Shown here in pieces: positions 1-8,729 of a DNA stretch of 16,982 nucleotides; position 1 is the first letter of the stretch; each line of letters opens with the position of its first letter. The stretch lies in NCBI GenBank assembly GCA_043766165.1, contig JAYUIJ010000095.1, forward strand, positions 1 through 16,982, written 5' to 3'. The position numbers were made by a program, and so were the translations under genes. The DNA is from CAIJZX01 sp043766165 (GTDB taxonomy: Bacteria > Patescibacteriota > Patescibacteriia > SBBC01 > CAIJZX01). The notes below the pieces were generated by a model, which saw only the letters and a list, made by a program, of their open reading frames with translations, had not been told where the DNA came from and made no database searches.

Positions 1-7
1 TCCTGAG

Positions 8-1073
8 TTCAAACCACTAGCGCAACCATCGAAAGGGTTCTACGGTATCTATACTATGCCACATACATACACCAGACTTCGTGCCGACGAACGAGAAACC
101 ATCAGCCGTGGACTGTCCGCCGGCTGGACATACACCCGAATAGCTCCACTCATTGGACGTGAGGTGAGTACCGTCTCCCATGAAGTGCGGAAGCGATGTA
201 CCTATCGACGCTGTTACCGCGCAATGCGAGCACATGATCACGCCATCCAAGCTCGTCACCACCTCAAGCAACCCAAGAGACTGGATGCTCATCAGCCACT
301 CCAAGACTATGTGTTCAGGCATCTCCGTGAACACTGGTCTCCCGAAGAGATTGCCAGAAGAGTGGCCAAGGATTACCCTCAAGACATGGCCATGCGGATA
401 TCCCATGAAAGCATCTATACATATATCTATGTCCTGCCGCGAGGGAGCTTACGGAAGGAACTGATTAGCTGTCTCCGTCAGGAGCGGAACCTCCGGCGGA
501 ACCGCAAACAGAGCCATGCCAAGCGGAGCAGTATTACCAATGCGATATCCATCACAAGGCGTCCAGCTGAAGTGGACGATCGCACCGTTCCCGGCCACTG
601 GGAAGGCGATCTGGTGATGGGAAGCAAAGCTTCGAACAGCGCCATCGGTACGTTGGTGGAGAGAACAACACGGTACTTGCTCCTCGTCCCGCTGGTGGCT
701 CATGATGCACTGACGGTACGGCAAGAGTTTGCCAGAACGGTGAAGAAATTACCGCGACACCTCAAGCGTTCCCTGACGTATGATCGAGGGAGTGAAATGG
801 CTCAGCATGCGTTGTTTACGAAGGACACTCAGGTACAGGTCTATTTTGCTGATCCCCATAGTCCGTGGCAGCGGGGAACAAATGAGAATACCAATGGATT
901 GCTCAGGCAATACTTTCCCAAAGGGATAGACTTCCGGACCGTAACCAAGAAAGAGATCCAGCAAGTGCAGGACCGGTTGAATGGGAGACCAAGAAAAGTC
1001 TTGAACTTCGAGATGCCAAATGAAGTGTTTCCCCGATTACTTACTCACTAGAATATTGCGTTAGGGGGTTGAA
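8..1073 (+). mobile_element. IS30-family insertion sequence
   Basis: An IS30-type transposase gene lies between imperfect terminal inverted repeats. The left repeat at 8-25 reads ttcaaaccactagcgcaa. The right repeat at 1056-1073, reverse-complemented, reads ttcaaccccctaacgcaa, matching at 15 of 18 positions. A few further matches outside suggest the true ends may extend several bases, and the left end may touch the window edge, so exact boundaries and target duplications cannot be fixed. The element sits about 50 bp beyond the atpC stop codon, convergent to the atp operon, so it interrupts no visible gene. Confidence 0.8.
56..1051 (+). CDS. IS30-family DDE transposase
   Basis: This 331-residue protein carries out cut-and-paste or copy-type movement of its own insertion sequence. 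The N-terminal part (about 1-55) is a helix-turn-helix of the IS30 kind, with an RADERETISRGL-like start and a GREVSTVSHEVRK recognition segment. The C-terminal half is an RNase H-like DDE core. GHWEGDL provides D185, LTYDRGSEM provides D243, and TNENTNGLLRQYFPKG provides E277. The 33 residues between the second D and the E match the DD(33)E spacing of IS30. Length is usual for the family (about 310-350) and no frameshift is seen, so the enzyme is probably intact. There is no clear Shine-Dalgarno sequence before the ATG. Both terminal repeats lie close outside the gene. Confidence 0.95.
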   Translation: MPHTYTRLRADERETISRGLSAGWTYTRIAPLIGREVSTVSHEVRKRCTYRRCYRAMRAHDHAIQARHHLKQPKRLDAHQPLQDYVFRHLREHWSPEEIARRVAKDYPQDMAMRISHESIYTYIYVLPRGSLRKELISCLRQERNLRRNRKQSHAKRSSITNAISITRRPAEVDDRTVPGHWEGDLVMGSKASNSAIGTLVERTTRYLLLVPLVAHDALTVRQEFARTVKKLPRHLKRSLTYDRGSEMAQHALFTKDTQVQVYFADPHSPWQRGTNENTNGLLRQYFPKGIDFRTVTKKEIQQVQDRLNGRPRKVLNFEMPNEVFPRLLTH

Positions 1074-1125
1074 TCCAGCTTTCCAATTTTCAACTACCCA
1101 GTACTGGTTTACTTTCTACCGCGAG

Positions 1126-1581
1126 CTAATCCCGCCGAATCCCCTCTTGCGAAATATTATGGTGAGCGGAATGACGATATTTGCGGATGATGCGCAGACG
1201 ATTCAAGTCACGTTCCAATTTAGCATTGACCAAGGCATAGCCTTCGTGATCCTCGCGCATCTCATCCTTCTTTTTCTTAGCCAACTCAATCGCTTCCTCA
1301 GCGCGTTGTTCGTCAATCTCTTCAATATGTTCCGCTGTATCAGCCAACACCACCAGCTGTTTCGGTTGGACTTCAATAAATCCACCTGAGACAGCATATG
1401 GTCGTGCTTGCCCACCAACACGAATGGTCAGCTCGCCTGATTTCAAAATTGTTGCGATTGGAATATGTTGTGGCAGTACAGTTATTTCACCGTCGATTGT
1501 TGGCAAGGAAACACTGTCCACCATTTCACGGTAAACTTCGCGTTCTGGTGTTGCAATGATGAGTTCAATCTGACTAGGCAT
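1126..1581 (-). CDS. atpC: F1F0 ATP synthase subunit epsilon
   Basis: Subunit epsilon belongs to the F1 central stalk, couples gamma rotation to the c ring and can inhibit ATP hydrolysis. The 151-residue product has the typical N-terminal beta-sandwich (about 1-85), with a TPEREVY start, DGEITVLPQHIP and a VSGGFIEVQ segment. A C-terminal helical pair follows (about 86-150), rich in Lys and Glu (EEAIELAKKKKDEMRED). It is slightly longer than the common 130-140 residues because of a basic, His-containing tail. It is the last gene of the operon. Its ATG overlaps the end of the CutA-like gene by 8 nt, suggesting translational coupling. No obvious intrinsic terminator follows before the insertion sequence. 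Confidence 0.96.
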   Translation of the reverse strand: MPSQIELIIATPEREVYREMVDSVSLPTIDGEITVLPQHIPIATILKSGELTIRVGGQARPYAVSGGFIEVQPKQLVVLADTAEHIEEIDEQRAEEAIELAKKKKDEMREDHEGYALVNAKLERDLNRLRIIRKYRHSAHHNISQEGIRRD

Positions 1582-1906
1582 GTGGTCGTAATTCAGCGGT
1601 TAACCATCGATAATATTCCTGGGAAACTTCGTGAACATCCTGGGCACCAATAAACGGAACTTTGTCTGAATGTTTACTGATGATCAACTTTTTAGCGGCC
1701 GCAATGTGTCGCGGCAAAGTCATGCCAATTAGATACGCACCTTTACCACTGGCCATCTTATTCTTCTTCGGCGGCCAGTAGAAACCGGAAGAAACTTTCG
1801 GCAATACATCGTAGCAGACAACTAAGCGTTTTTTTAGCAACGATTTCCCGATACTTGACGCTTCGGCAGTTGAGTTACATGAAACTATGATTTGACGAAT
1901 GGTCAT
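1574..1906 (-). CDS. cutA: CutA-like protein (divergent CutA1 family)
   Basis: This 110-residue product resembles CutA1, a small trimeric ferredoxin-like-fold protein linked in some bacteria to divalent metal tolerance; its molecular role is not settled. Matches to the family pattern are an opening beta strand followed by STAEASSIGKSLLKKRLVVC (Cys31 in the usual AAC position), LPKVSSGFYW (Tyr43-Trp44), a central LIGMT strand, HSDKVPFI (His79, Val83-Pro84, equivalent to the family HxYxVPxI) and YYRWL near the C-terminus. The usual acidic loop after the Trp is replaced by a basic one (PPKKNKMASGKG), so it is divergent. It lies 4 bp after the upstream membrane gene and overlaps atpC by 8 nt, so it is transcribed within the atp operon. 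Assigned from recalled motifs. Confidence 0.7.
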   Translation of the reverse strand: MTIRQIIVSCNSTAEASSIGKSLLKKRLVVCYDVLPKVSSGFYWPPKKNKMASGKGAYLIGMTLPRHIAAAKKLIISKHSDKVPFIGAQDVHEVSQEYYRWLTAELRPHA

Positions 1907-1910
1907 AGGG

Positions 1911-2231
1911 TTAGGCTTCTGTAGCGTCAGCTGAATGAAGTGGATCCAACCATCGTCGCAATGCTATTCCTAAAACAACAGAGATAATGATAACCATTGA
2001 TAGATCAACAAACAACGCCCAGAAATGCAATTGTCCAGCGACGTATGGCACGGTAGTATCTTTAAACACTATTGGCCAACCTTGACGCCCATAGTGTGTT
2101 ATACCATCTATGGTTCGTGACGATCCGGGTAGTCGGATTACCGCCCACAGCAGCGCCAACATGATGGCAGCATATGTACTCCAAACCCTAAAGCGTACGC
2201 GTCCGGAAAAAGTATTAAGAGAAAATAACAT
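1911..2231 (-). CDS. Small two-helix membrane protein, unknown function
   Basis: I do not recognise this 106-residue protein. It has two likely membrane helices, about residues 18-35 (STYAAIMLALLWAVI) and 69-91 (FWALFVDLSMVIIISVVLGI). They are separated by a polar stretch containing a YGRQGWPIVF segment, and followed by a basic RRW boundary and an acidic tail. The small size and Gly-Trp-Pro motif before a second helix resemble short hypothetical membrane proteins seen in Patescibacteria, but I cannot name a family. Its ATG starts only 2 bp after the atpD stop codon, and the next gene begins 4 bp after its own stop, so it is an integral part of the atp operon. A role near the membrane sector of ATP synthase is possible but only inferred from position. 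Confidence 0.8.
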   Translation of the reverse strand: MLFSLNTFSGRVRFRVWSTYAAIMLALLWAVIRLPGSSRTIDGITHYGRQGWPIVFKDTTVPYVAGQLHFWALFVDLSMVIIISVVLGIALRRWLDPLHSADATEA

Positions 2232-2233
2232 GA

Positions 2234-3619
2234 TTATGTTCGAACTTCGTCAATGCCGCCTTTCATATAAAACTGTTGCTCCGGCACATCATCATGTTTC
2301 CCTTCAAGAATTTCACTGAAACCACGAATCGTTTCAGCTAGTGGAACGTATTTACCAGAACGTCCGGTAAACACTTCCGCCACGAAGAATGGCTGCGATA
2401 AGAACTGTTGGATCTTACGCGCACGACTAACCGTTAACTTATCTTCATCGGAAAGTTCTTCCACGCCGAGAATGGCAATAATGTCTTGCAAATCTTTATA
2501 GCGCTGCAAAACTTTCTGCACGCCGCGAGCAACACGGTAGTGTTCTTCACCAACAACCAGCGGATCAAGAATCGTTGACGATGAGTCGAGCGGATCGACA
2601 GCTGGATAAATAGCAAGTTCTGATAACGCGCGAGACAACGTCACGGTTGAGTCTAAGTGTGCAAAGGTCGTGGCCGGAGCTGGATCAGTTAAGTCGTCGG
2701 CTGGAACGTACACCGCTTGCACCGATGTAATTGAACCTTTGGTAGTCGACGTAATTCGTTCTTGCAGCGCGCCCATTTCTTCGGCTAAGTTTGGTTGGTA
2801 ACCGACGGCGGACGGAATACGACCCATTAAGGCCGATACTTCTGAACCAGCTTGGGTAAAGCGGAAAATGTTATCGACGAAGAGTAAGACGTCTTTCCCT
2901 TCTTGATCGCGGAAATATTCAGCCATAGTCAGACCGGTCAAACCAATCCGTTGACGAGCTCCTGGCGGTTCATTCATTTGTCCGAACACGAGTGCAGTTT
3001 TATCCAAAACACCCGAGGCCTTCATTTCATGATACAAATCATTACCTTCACGCGTTCGCTCACCGACACCAGCAAAAACCGAATAGCCGCCGTGTTCCGC
3101 GGCAATGTTACGAATCAGTTCTGTGATCACAACAGTTTTACCAACACCAGCGCCACCGAATAAACCAACTTTTCCACCTTTGACGAACGGCGCGATCAAA
3201 TCGATCACCTTAATTCCTGTTTCAAAGACTTCAGCCGTGACAGACTGCTCAGTAAAGTCTGGCGCATCGCGGTGAATTGGCGAATGGTGTTTCGATTTCA
3301 CTTCGGCTTTGCCATCAATCGCTTCACCCGTCACGTTTAACATTCGGCCAAGTGTTTCTGGTCCGACTGGCACCGTAATCGGCGCGCCGCTATCAACGAC
3401 TGGCTGACCGCGGAACAAACCGTCAGTCGAGGTCATTGCCACCGCACGTACAACATCAGCGCCAACGTGCTGTGAAACTTCCAACACCAGGACTGACTGA
3501 CCTGCGCGTTGGACAGTTAGCGCATTAAGAATATCTGGCAATTGGCCACTAAATTTTACGTCGACCACCGGGCCGATAACTTGGTGAATGACTCCTGAGG
3601 AGGACATAGTTTTTGACAT
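2234..3619 (-). CDS. atpD: F1F0 ATP synthase subunit beta
   Basis: This is the catalytic subunit of the F1 hexamer, 461 residues, usual length. The N-terminal beta barrel (about 1-80) begins GVIHQVIGPVVDVKF. The nucleotide-binding domain carries the P-loop GGAGVGKT (155-162), the GER segment with catalytic Glu187, and Walker B VLLFVDN with Asp249. The near-invariant FRFTQAGSEVSALMGRIPSA and YVPADDLTDPAP stretches follow. The C-terminal domain holds the rotor-facing region with LDPLVVGEEHY and ILGVEELSDEDKL. All catalytic residues seem present. The first ATG is used here; an ATG at codon 5 is an alternative and neither has a clear Shine-Dalgarno sequence. It lies 8 bp after atpG. The two following genes are not F-ATPase subunits, which separates atpD from atpC. 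Confidence 0.98.
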   Translation of the reverse strand: MSKTMSSSGVIHQVIGPVVDVKFSGQLPDILNALTVQRAGQSVLVLEVSQHVGADVVRAVAMTSTDGLFRGQPVVDSGAPITVPVGPETLGRMLNVTGEAIDGKAEVKSKHHSPIHRDAPDFTEQSVTAEVFETGIKVIDLIAPFVKGGKVGLFGGAGVGKTVVITELIRNIAAEHGGYSVFAGVGERTREGNDLYHEMKASGVLDKTALVFGQMNEPPGARQRIGLTGLTMAEYFRDQEGKDVLLFVDNIFRFTQAGSEVSALMGRIPSAVGYQPNLAEEMGALQERITSTTKGSITSVQAVYVPADDLTDPAPATTFAHLDSTVTLSRALSELAIYPAVDPLDSSSTILDPLVVGEEHYRVARGVQKVLQRYKDLQDIIAILGVEELSDEDKLTVSRARKIQQFLSQPFFVAEVFTGRSGKYVPLAETIRGFSEILEGKHDDVPEQQFYMKGGIDEVRT

Positions 3620-3627
3620 AGGCGTAG

Positions 3628-4524
3628 TTAATTTTCGAGTGCCGCGCGTCCGGCGGAAATTTCCGACAAGTCTTGGGTGATAGACGCTTGTCGTGCTTGG
3701 TTAAAAGATAGGGTTAAATCGTCAATGAGATCTCCTGCCGCATCCGATGCCGTTTTCATAGCCACCATTCGCGCCGCTTGTTCAGAAGCATTTGTTTCTA
3801 AGACAGCGCGGTAGATTTGCATTTCAACTAGTCGCGGCAAAACGAAATCGAGGACAGTTTCCGGATTTGGTTCAAACAAATATTCTAGTGAGTTGTCGAC
3901 AGTCGTCGTTTTTGGCTGCTCATCAATAATATCCGTTTTCGACAGTGGCAATATTTGTCGTAGCCGCGGTTTTTGGACTAAGGTTGAAACGTAATCCATA
4001 TAGCCGACCATCACTCGATCATAGGTACTATCAGTAAATCGCTCAATCGCTAATTTCGCCATTGGTCGAATCCCGAGCACATTCGTTAGCACATCATCTT
4101 TCGTAAATTCAGCGCCGATATTCAAACCATACTGTGTCATAATCATTCGTCCCTTTTTTCCCATCAGCAATACTTCCACTTCAACCGGTGCGTCAGCGAA
4201 TTGCTTTTTTACTTCTTTGGCAATCGTGGCGGTCAGCTGTGCATTAAAACCTCCGACTAATCCCCGATTCGAAGCGATCAGGATAATACCAATTTTTTTT
4301 GGCTCTGGACGACTGGATAATAGAACATGATTTGTCGGATCTGTTCGCTGCGATAAATTCAACAACATATCCCAAGCCCGGTCAGTATATGGCCGAGTCG
4401 CCAAAACCGCCTGCGTCGCTTTGCGCATTTTAGCACTAGCTACGAGTTCCATGGCTTTGGTAATCTTCTTGGTGCTCGTGACGGAACGGATCCGTCGTTG
4501 TATGTCGCGGGTAGCGGAAGGCAT
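3628..4524 (-). CDS. atpG: F1F0 ATP synthase subunit gamma
   Basis: Gamma is the rotating central shaft of F1. The 298-residue sequence opens with the family signature RDIQRRIRSVTSTKKITKAM, forming the long N-terminal coiled-coil helix. It ends with the second coiled-coil signature NASEQAARMVAMKTASDAA plus NQARQASITQDLSEI. The middle Rossmann-like domain contains the SNRGLVGGFNAQL segment. Length is typical (280-300). It follows atpA after a 39-bp AT-rich spacer without a clear Shine-Dalgarno sequence, and precedes atpD by 8 bp. Order A-G-D is the normal bacterial arrangement. Confidence 0.97.
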   Translation of the reverse strand: MPSATRDIQRRIRSVTSTKKITKAMELVASAKMRKATQAVLATRPYTDRAWDMLLNLSQRTDPTNHVLLSSRPEPKKIGIILIASNRGLVGGFNAQLTATIAKEVKKQFADAPVEVEVLLMGKKGRMIMTQYGLNIGAEFTKDDVLTNVLGIRPMAKLAIERFTDSTYDRVMVGYMDYVSTLVQKPRLRQILPLSKTDIIDEQPKTTTVDNSLEYLFEPNPETVLDFVLPRLVEMQIYRAVLETNASEQAARMVAMKTASDAAGDLIDDLTLSFNQARQASITQDLSEISAGRAALEN

Positions 4525-4563
4525 TGGTCGTGTAGAAAGTAGAAGGTAGTAAGTAGTGAATGC

Positions 4564-6049
<1,486 letters not shown>

Positions 6050-6057
<8 letters not shown>

Positions 6058-6451
6058 GTATTTCGTTAGTCAAATGATGATGGAGATTGCGGAGACGTGT
6101 TCGAAGTGAGCCGTCGATGGCATCGTCGCCGACCCGGAGGACAATCCCGCCAATCAAGGTAGGATCGACATTCAGGTCGAAGACGACTGGACCAAGCGCT
6201 TTGGTCAATTGGTTTTCAAGCGTTTTTGAAATGGAATCTTGTGTAGTCATGATCACCACGCGCGTTCGTTTATGTTTTTGATCATCAAGTTTTTCTAGAT
6301 GAGCCATAATGCGCGGCATCAGTTTCATGGCTCGTTGACGACGGAGCAAGCTTAAGAAGTTAGCGGCCACTAGTTTACGTTTCGCCGCCGGCACCGATGA
6401 AGCGCTGGTGTAATATAACTGGGCATAGGTCGGGGCTGATAAACGTTTCAT
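6050..6451 (-). CDS. atpH: F1F0 ATP synthase subunit delta (OSCP), short form
   Basis: Delta joins the peripheral stalk (subunit b) to the top of F1. The C-terminal part is clear: a VVIMTT strand, then VDPTLIGGIVLRVGDDAIDGS and a closing helix, as in the OSCP family. The N-terminal helical domain, which normally takes about 100 residues and binds alpha, is only about 60 residues here (MKRLSAPTYAQLYYTSA start), so the whole protein is 133 residues against the usual 170-185. The reading frame upstream is closed by a TGA 30 nt before the ATG, so no longer in-frame start exists. It may be a genuinely reduced delta or part of a shared CPR design. It overlaps atpA by 8 nt; the spacer before it (6452-6554) holds no convincing gene. 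Confidence 0.93.
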
Positions 6452-6554
6452 CCAGCTAGAAATGATTGAGATAAGGAATTTTCATATGCTTGTGATTCGC
6501 GCCGTGAAATACTGTGGAGGAAATAATTATGGTGTCCGTCATTTCTGGCTGGAT

Positions 6555-7031
6555 TCATGCTGTTCCGTAGATCATATAGTTAAAGTTTTCACGTGACACA
6601 ACTTTCATACTCTGCCAAATATCGTCCAGCCAAATAATGTTATCCGCCATCCACACAATCCAGGCTTCCCGCGTCCTCGGCATCGTCCGTCCCCATGGCC
6701 AGAAATGCGTGCGAATAGCGTGTAGCACCGTGGGATGTTCGCCATAGTTCGCCGCCGCTTCATGAGAAATACGGAAGTGATGTTGATCGGCATTAACGAA
6801 CCGTTTACGTCCTGGTTGATGACCATGGTACCAGTCGTGGAGCATGCCCCCACGTGCGGCCACCGCCACTGTGGCGTGGAAAAACTTAGCTAATCGGTAC
6901 GACAGTTTTCCAACGGCGTAACAGTGCTCAAACCGGTCGCGTCGCCAGTGCGCAGTCGTCTGGCGCAAACGCAACACATCCGGATGATCGAGCAAATCGT
7001 GAACGTAGAATTCAAATTCACGAACGCTCAT
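6555..7031 (-). CDS. HD-domain hydrolase inside the atp operon
   Basis: This 158-residue protein belongs to the HD superfamily of metal-dependent phosphohydrolases. The likely metal ligands are visible in order: His36 (RFEHCYAV), His65-Asp66 (GGMLHDWYHG), His90 (RISHEA), His109 (IRTHFWPWG) and Asp130 (VWMADNI). The closest family I can recall is the small stand-alone HD phosphohydrolases with a THxWP segment followed by PRxRE and a final ADN/ADK motif. The substrate is unknown; nucleotide or cyclic-nucleotide hydrolysis is only a guess. Its ATG overlaps the atpF stop codon (ATGA) and is preceded by AGGAGG at 7039-7044 within atpF, one of the best ribosome-binding sites in the operon. It is therefore cotranslated with the peripheral-stalk genes. 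Confidence 0.88.
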   Translation of the reverse strand: MSVREFEFYVHDLLDHPDVLRLRQTTAHWRRDRFEHCYAVGKLSYRLAKFFHATVAVAARGGMLHDWYHGHQPGRKRFVNADQHHFRISHEAAANYGEHPTVLHAIRTHFWPWGRTMPRTREAWIVWMADNIIWLDDIWQSMKVVSRENFNYMIYGTA

Positions 7032-7537
7032 TGGCGCGCCTCCTGCAATGCCGTTACTGCTTCAGCATTCAGTTTATTCTTGTCCTTGGTTTCTAATGTT
7101 CGATCAAGTACTTTTTCCGTGGCGGCCACAACGAGGTCAGCTAGTTCAGTTTTCGCTTTCCGAACCATGTCGACACGCTCACGCTCGAGCAATGCTTTCG
7201 TCCGTTCAAGTGAAGCTGAAGTTTCCGCCGCAGCTTGATCAGCTAATTTCTGACGCATCGCTTCGCCTTGCTTTTTGGCTTCAGTCACAATCGCCAAGGC
7301 TTCACTCTTAGCTTCTTTCAAGACATCTTGTTTGTCCTGTTGGATGGCCGCCAATTCTTCTTTCGAACGCTGAGCCGCATCTAATCCTTCGCCAATAGAT
7401 TTCTGACGCTTGTCTAAGACGTCCATGATTGGACCGTAGGCAAACTTGCGCAGAATCCAGAGGACGAGGAAGAATGTGAGCGCGTTGGCTAAGAGAAGCT
7501 TCCAGTCTATTCCGAGTTTGGTTATGAGATCACCCAT
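7028..7537 (-). CDS. atpF: F1F0 ATP synthase subunit b
   Basis: Subunit b forms the peripheral stalk anchored in the membrane. The 169-residue product has one N-terminal membrane helix (about 12-30, WKLLLANALTFFLVLWIL), then the conserved FAYGPIMDVLDKRQKSI boundary. A long charged Ala/Glu/Lys-rich helix follows to the C-terminus, predicted to form the parallel coiled coil. Length is typical. The gene lies downstream of atpE, separated by a 49-bp spacer that contains a strong stem-loop (7551-7580). A G-rich stretch (GGGGGAA, reading on the minus strand) just before the ATG may serve as ribosome-binding site. Its last bases overlap the HD gene start. Confidence 0.97.
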   Translation of the reverse strand: MGDLITKLGIDWKLLLANALTFFLVLWILRKFAYGPIMDVLDKRQKSIGEGLDAAQRSKEELAAIQQDKQDVLKEAKSEALAIVTEAKKQGEAMRQKLADQAAAETSASLERTKALLERERVDMVRKAKTELADLVVAATEKVLDRTLETKDKNKLNAEAVTALQEARQ

Positions 7538-7550
7538 AAATACATTCCCC

Positions 7551-7580
7551 CCACAGCGCGGCCTTAAGGTCGCGCTGTGG
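7551..7580 (-). promoter_or_regulatory. Intercistronic stem-loop between atpE and atpF
   Basis: CCACAGCGCG (7551-7560) and CGCGCTGTGG (7571-7580) are perfect 10-bp complements. The ten bases between them contain CCTTAAGG, itself a palindrome, so the whole 30 bp is almost fully self-complementary. No T-run follows on the minus strand, so it does not look like an intrinsic terminator. A hairpin just 3' of atpE could protect the atpE message or mark a processing site, which would help make the excess of subunit c; this role is inferred. Confidence 0.8.
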
Positions 7581-7586
7581 ATGGTG

Positions 7587-7814
7587 TTATACGAATTTGA
7601 TAATTAAAGCAACGACCAATCCGTAGATGGCGATAGCTTCGGCGAAGGCCATGGCTAACAACATCGGGACTTGGATTTTTCCCGCGGCTTCTGGGTTACG
7701 ACCAATGGCTTCCATGCCTTTAGCGGCAAGCATACCGATGGCTAAAGCGGGTCCGATACCGCCGACGGCGATGGCGATCGCGGCGGCAAAGAGTTTGGCT
7801 ACATCTGCTGACAT
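7587..7814 (-). CDS. atpE: F1F0 ATP synthase subunit c
   Basis: Subunit c forms the membrane rotor ring. The 75-residue protein is a two-helix hairpin: helix 1 about 8-31 (AAAIAIAVGGIGPALAIG), the polar loop with Arg39-Asn40-Pro41, and helix 2 about 50-73 with the ion-carrying Glu59 (MAFAEAIAIYG). Positions that bind sodium in Na+-type rings (Gln in helix 1 and Ser/Thr after the Glu) are Ile26 and Ala60-Ile61 here, so a proton-driven enzyme is expected. This is inference from the Ilyobacter ring pattern. The ATG has an AAGGA sequence 7 bp upstream. Length is normal. Confidence 0.98.
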   Translation of the reverse strand: MSADVAKLFAAAIAIAVGGIGPALAIGMLAAKGMEAIGRNPEAAGKIQVPMLLAMAFAEAIAIYGLVVALIIKFV

Positions 7815-7853
7815 ATGTGTGTCCTTAAGTAAGTAAAATCTTGATAAGTAAAA

Positions 7854-8630
7854 TTAATGGTGCGCTGTCGCTGGTGCGCCGTGCTCTTCTTCGTGATCCG
7901 TAGCCGCAATAGTGAAGAAGACCAATGTTAAGAGTGCAAACACAAACGCCTGAATCATCCCGACAAAAATTTCCAAGAATGTAAATGGTAATGGAGCAAT
8001 CAGTGGCACGAGGTTGCTAATAACTAACAATAAAACTTCACCAGCAAAAATATTACCGAATAACCGGAAAGAAAATGAAATAATTTTCGTGAACTCACCG
8101 ATAAATTCAATAATGCCCGGAAATGCCATCGTCGGATTTGGATTGAAATATTTACGCAGGTGTTTTTTGCCACCGATATACATCACGCCAAAAACTTGGG
8201 CGGCGATCACTGAAATCATGGCAATCGCCACGGTCATGTTCAAATCAGCCGAACCGCCGCGGAAAAATGGAACAATGACATTGTTCCCTTCATGGACTTC
8301 TTTTAAACCAATCGACCCAAAAAATGGTAATAGACCGGACCAATTCATTGCCAGGATGAAAAAGAAAATGGTAGCCACGATCGGAAAGAATTTCTTCGTT
8401 TTCGCTCGGTCTCCTGTTACACCGTCCATTAAGTTCAACAAAAACTCAATCGCCATCTCGGCAATGTTCTGCATTTTCCCAGGTACGGGCTTGATTCTTG
8501 TACTGAGCGCCCGCGCTAAGACCGCAAGTATACCGGCGGCCAATAAACTACCGAGCATAGCGTTCGTCACCGGAAAGCTGCCAATATGGAAAATAGGTTC
8601 GGCAGCGAGGGAAATGTTTAATGCAGTCAT
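7854..8630 (-). CDS. atpB: F1F0 ATP synthase subunit a
   Basis: Subunit a provides the half-channels for proton entry and exit next to the c ring. The 258-residue sequence has five to six hydrophobic segments. The essential arginine is Arg189 in the signature SFSFRLFGNIFAGEVLLL, and the last helix carries MIQAFVFALLTLVFF with the expected Gln. The C-terminus is His- and Glu-rich (DHEEEHGAP). Length is normal. The ATG is immediately preceded by TTCTAACGGG, one arm of a short inverted-repeat element (8631-8729), and no Shine-Dalgarno sequence is seen. The same arrangement occurs at the reverse transcriptase start. It follows the AtpI-like gene after 85 bp. Confidence 0.97.
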   Translation of the reverse strand: MTALNISLAAEPIFHIGSFPVTNAMLGSLLAAGILAVLARALSTRIKPVPGKMQNIAEMAIEFLLNLMDGVTGDRAKTKKFFPIVATIFFFILAMNWSGLLPFFGSIGLKEVHEGNNVIVPFFRGGSADLNMTVAIAMISVIAAQVFGVMYIGGKKHLRKYFNPNPTMAFPGIIEFIGEFTKIISFSFRLFGNIFAGEVLLLVISNLVPLIAPLPFTFLEIFVGMIQAFVFALLTLVFFTIAATDHEEEHGAPATAHH

Positions 8631-8729
8631 CCCGTTAGAAATGAATTGAGTCTGATCTCCGGTATATACAAAGTTTTGTTAGGCAAAGTCTGATTTTCTA
8701 AAAATATAATTTCTTTCATTTCTTACGGG
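8631..8729. repeat. Short inverted-repeat element A
   Basis: The left arm CCCGTTAGAAAT (8631-8642) and right arm ATTTCTTACGGG (8718-8729, one mismatch from a perfect complement) enclose 75 bp of AT-rich sequence. The left arm abuts the atpB start codon and the right arm contains the stop codon of the AtpI-like gene. It is one of three such elements in 1.6 kb with the same arms. Confidence 0.75.

Noticed and set aside
1098..1107. CCAGTACTGG palindrome after atpC as an intrinsic terminator
   Set aside because: The stem is short and no T-run follows on the minus strand.
6456..6542. 28-codon ORF (minus) between the HD gene and atpH
   Set aside because: It fits the gap but has no Shine-Dalgarno sequence, no recognisable motif and chance-level length.
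7587..7814. Sodium-driven ATP synthase
   Set aside because: The c subunit lacks the Gln and Ser/Thr ligands of Na+-binding rings; Ile26, Ala60 and Ile61 stand in their places.
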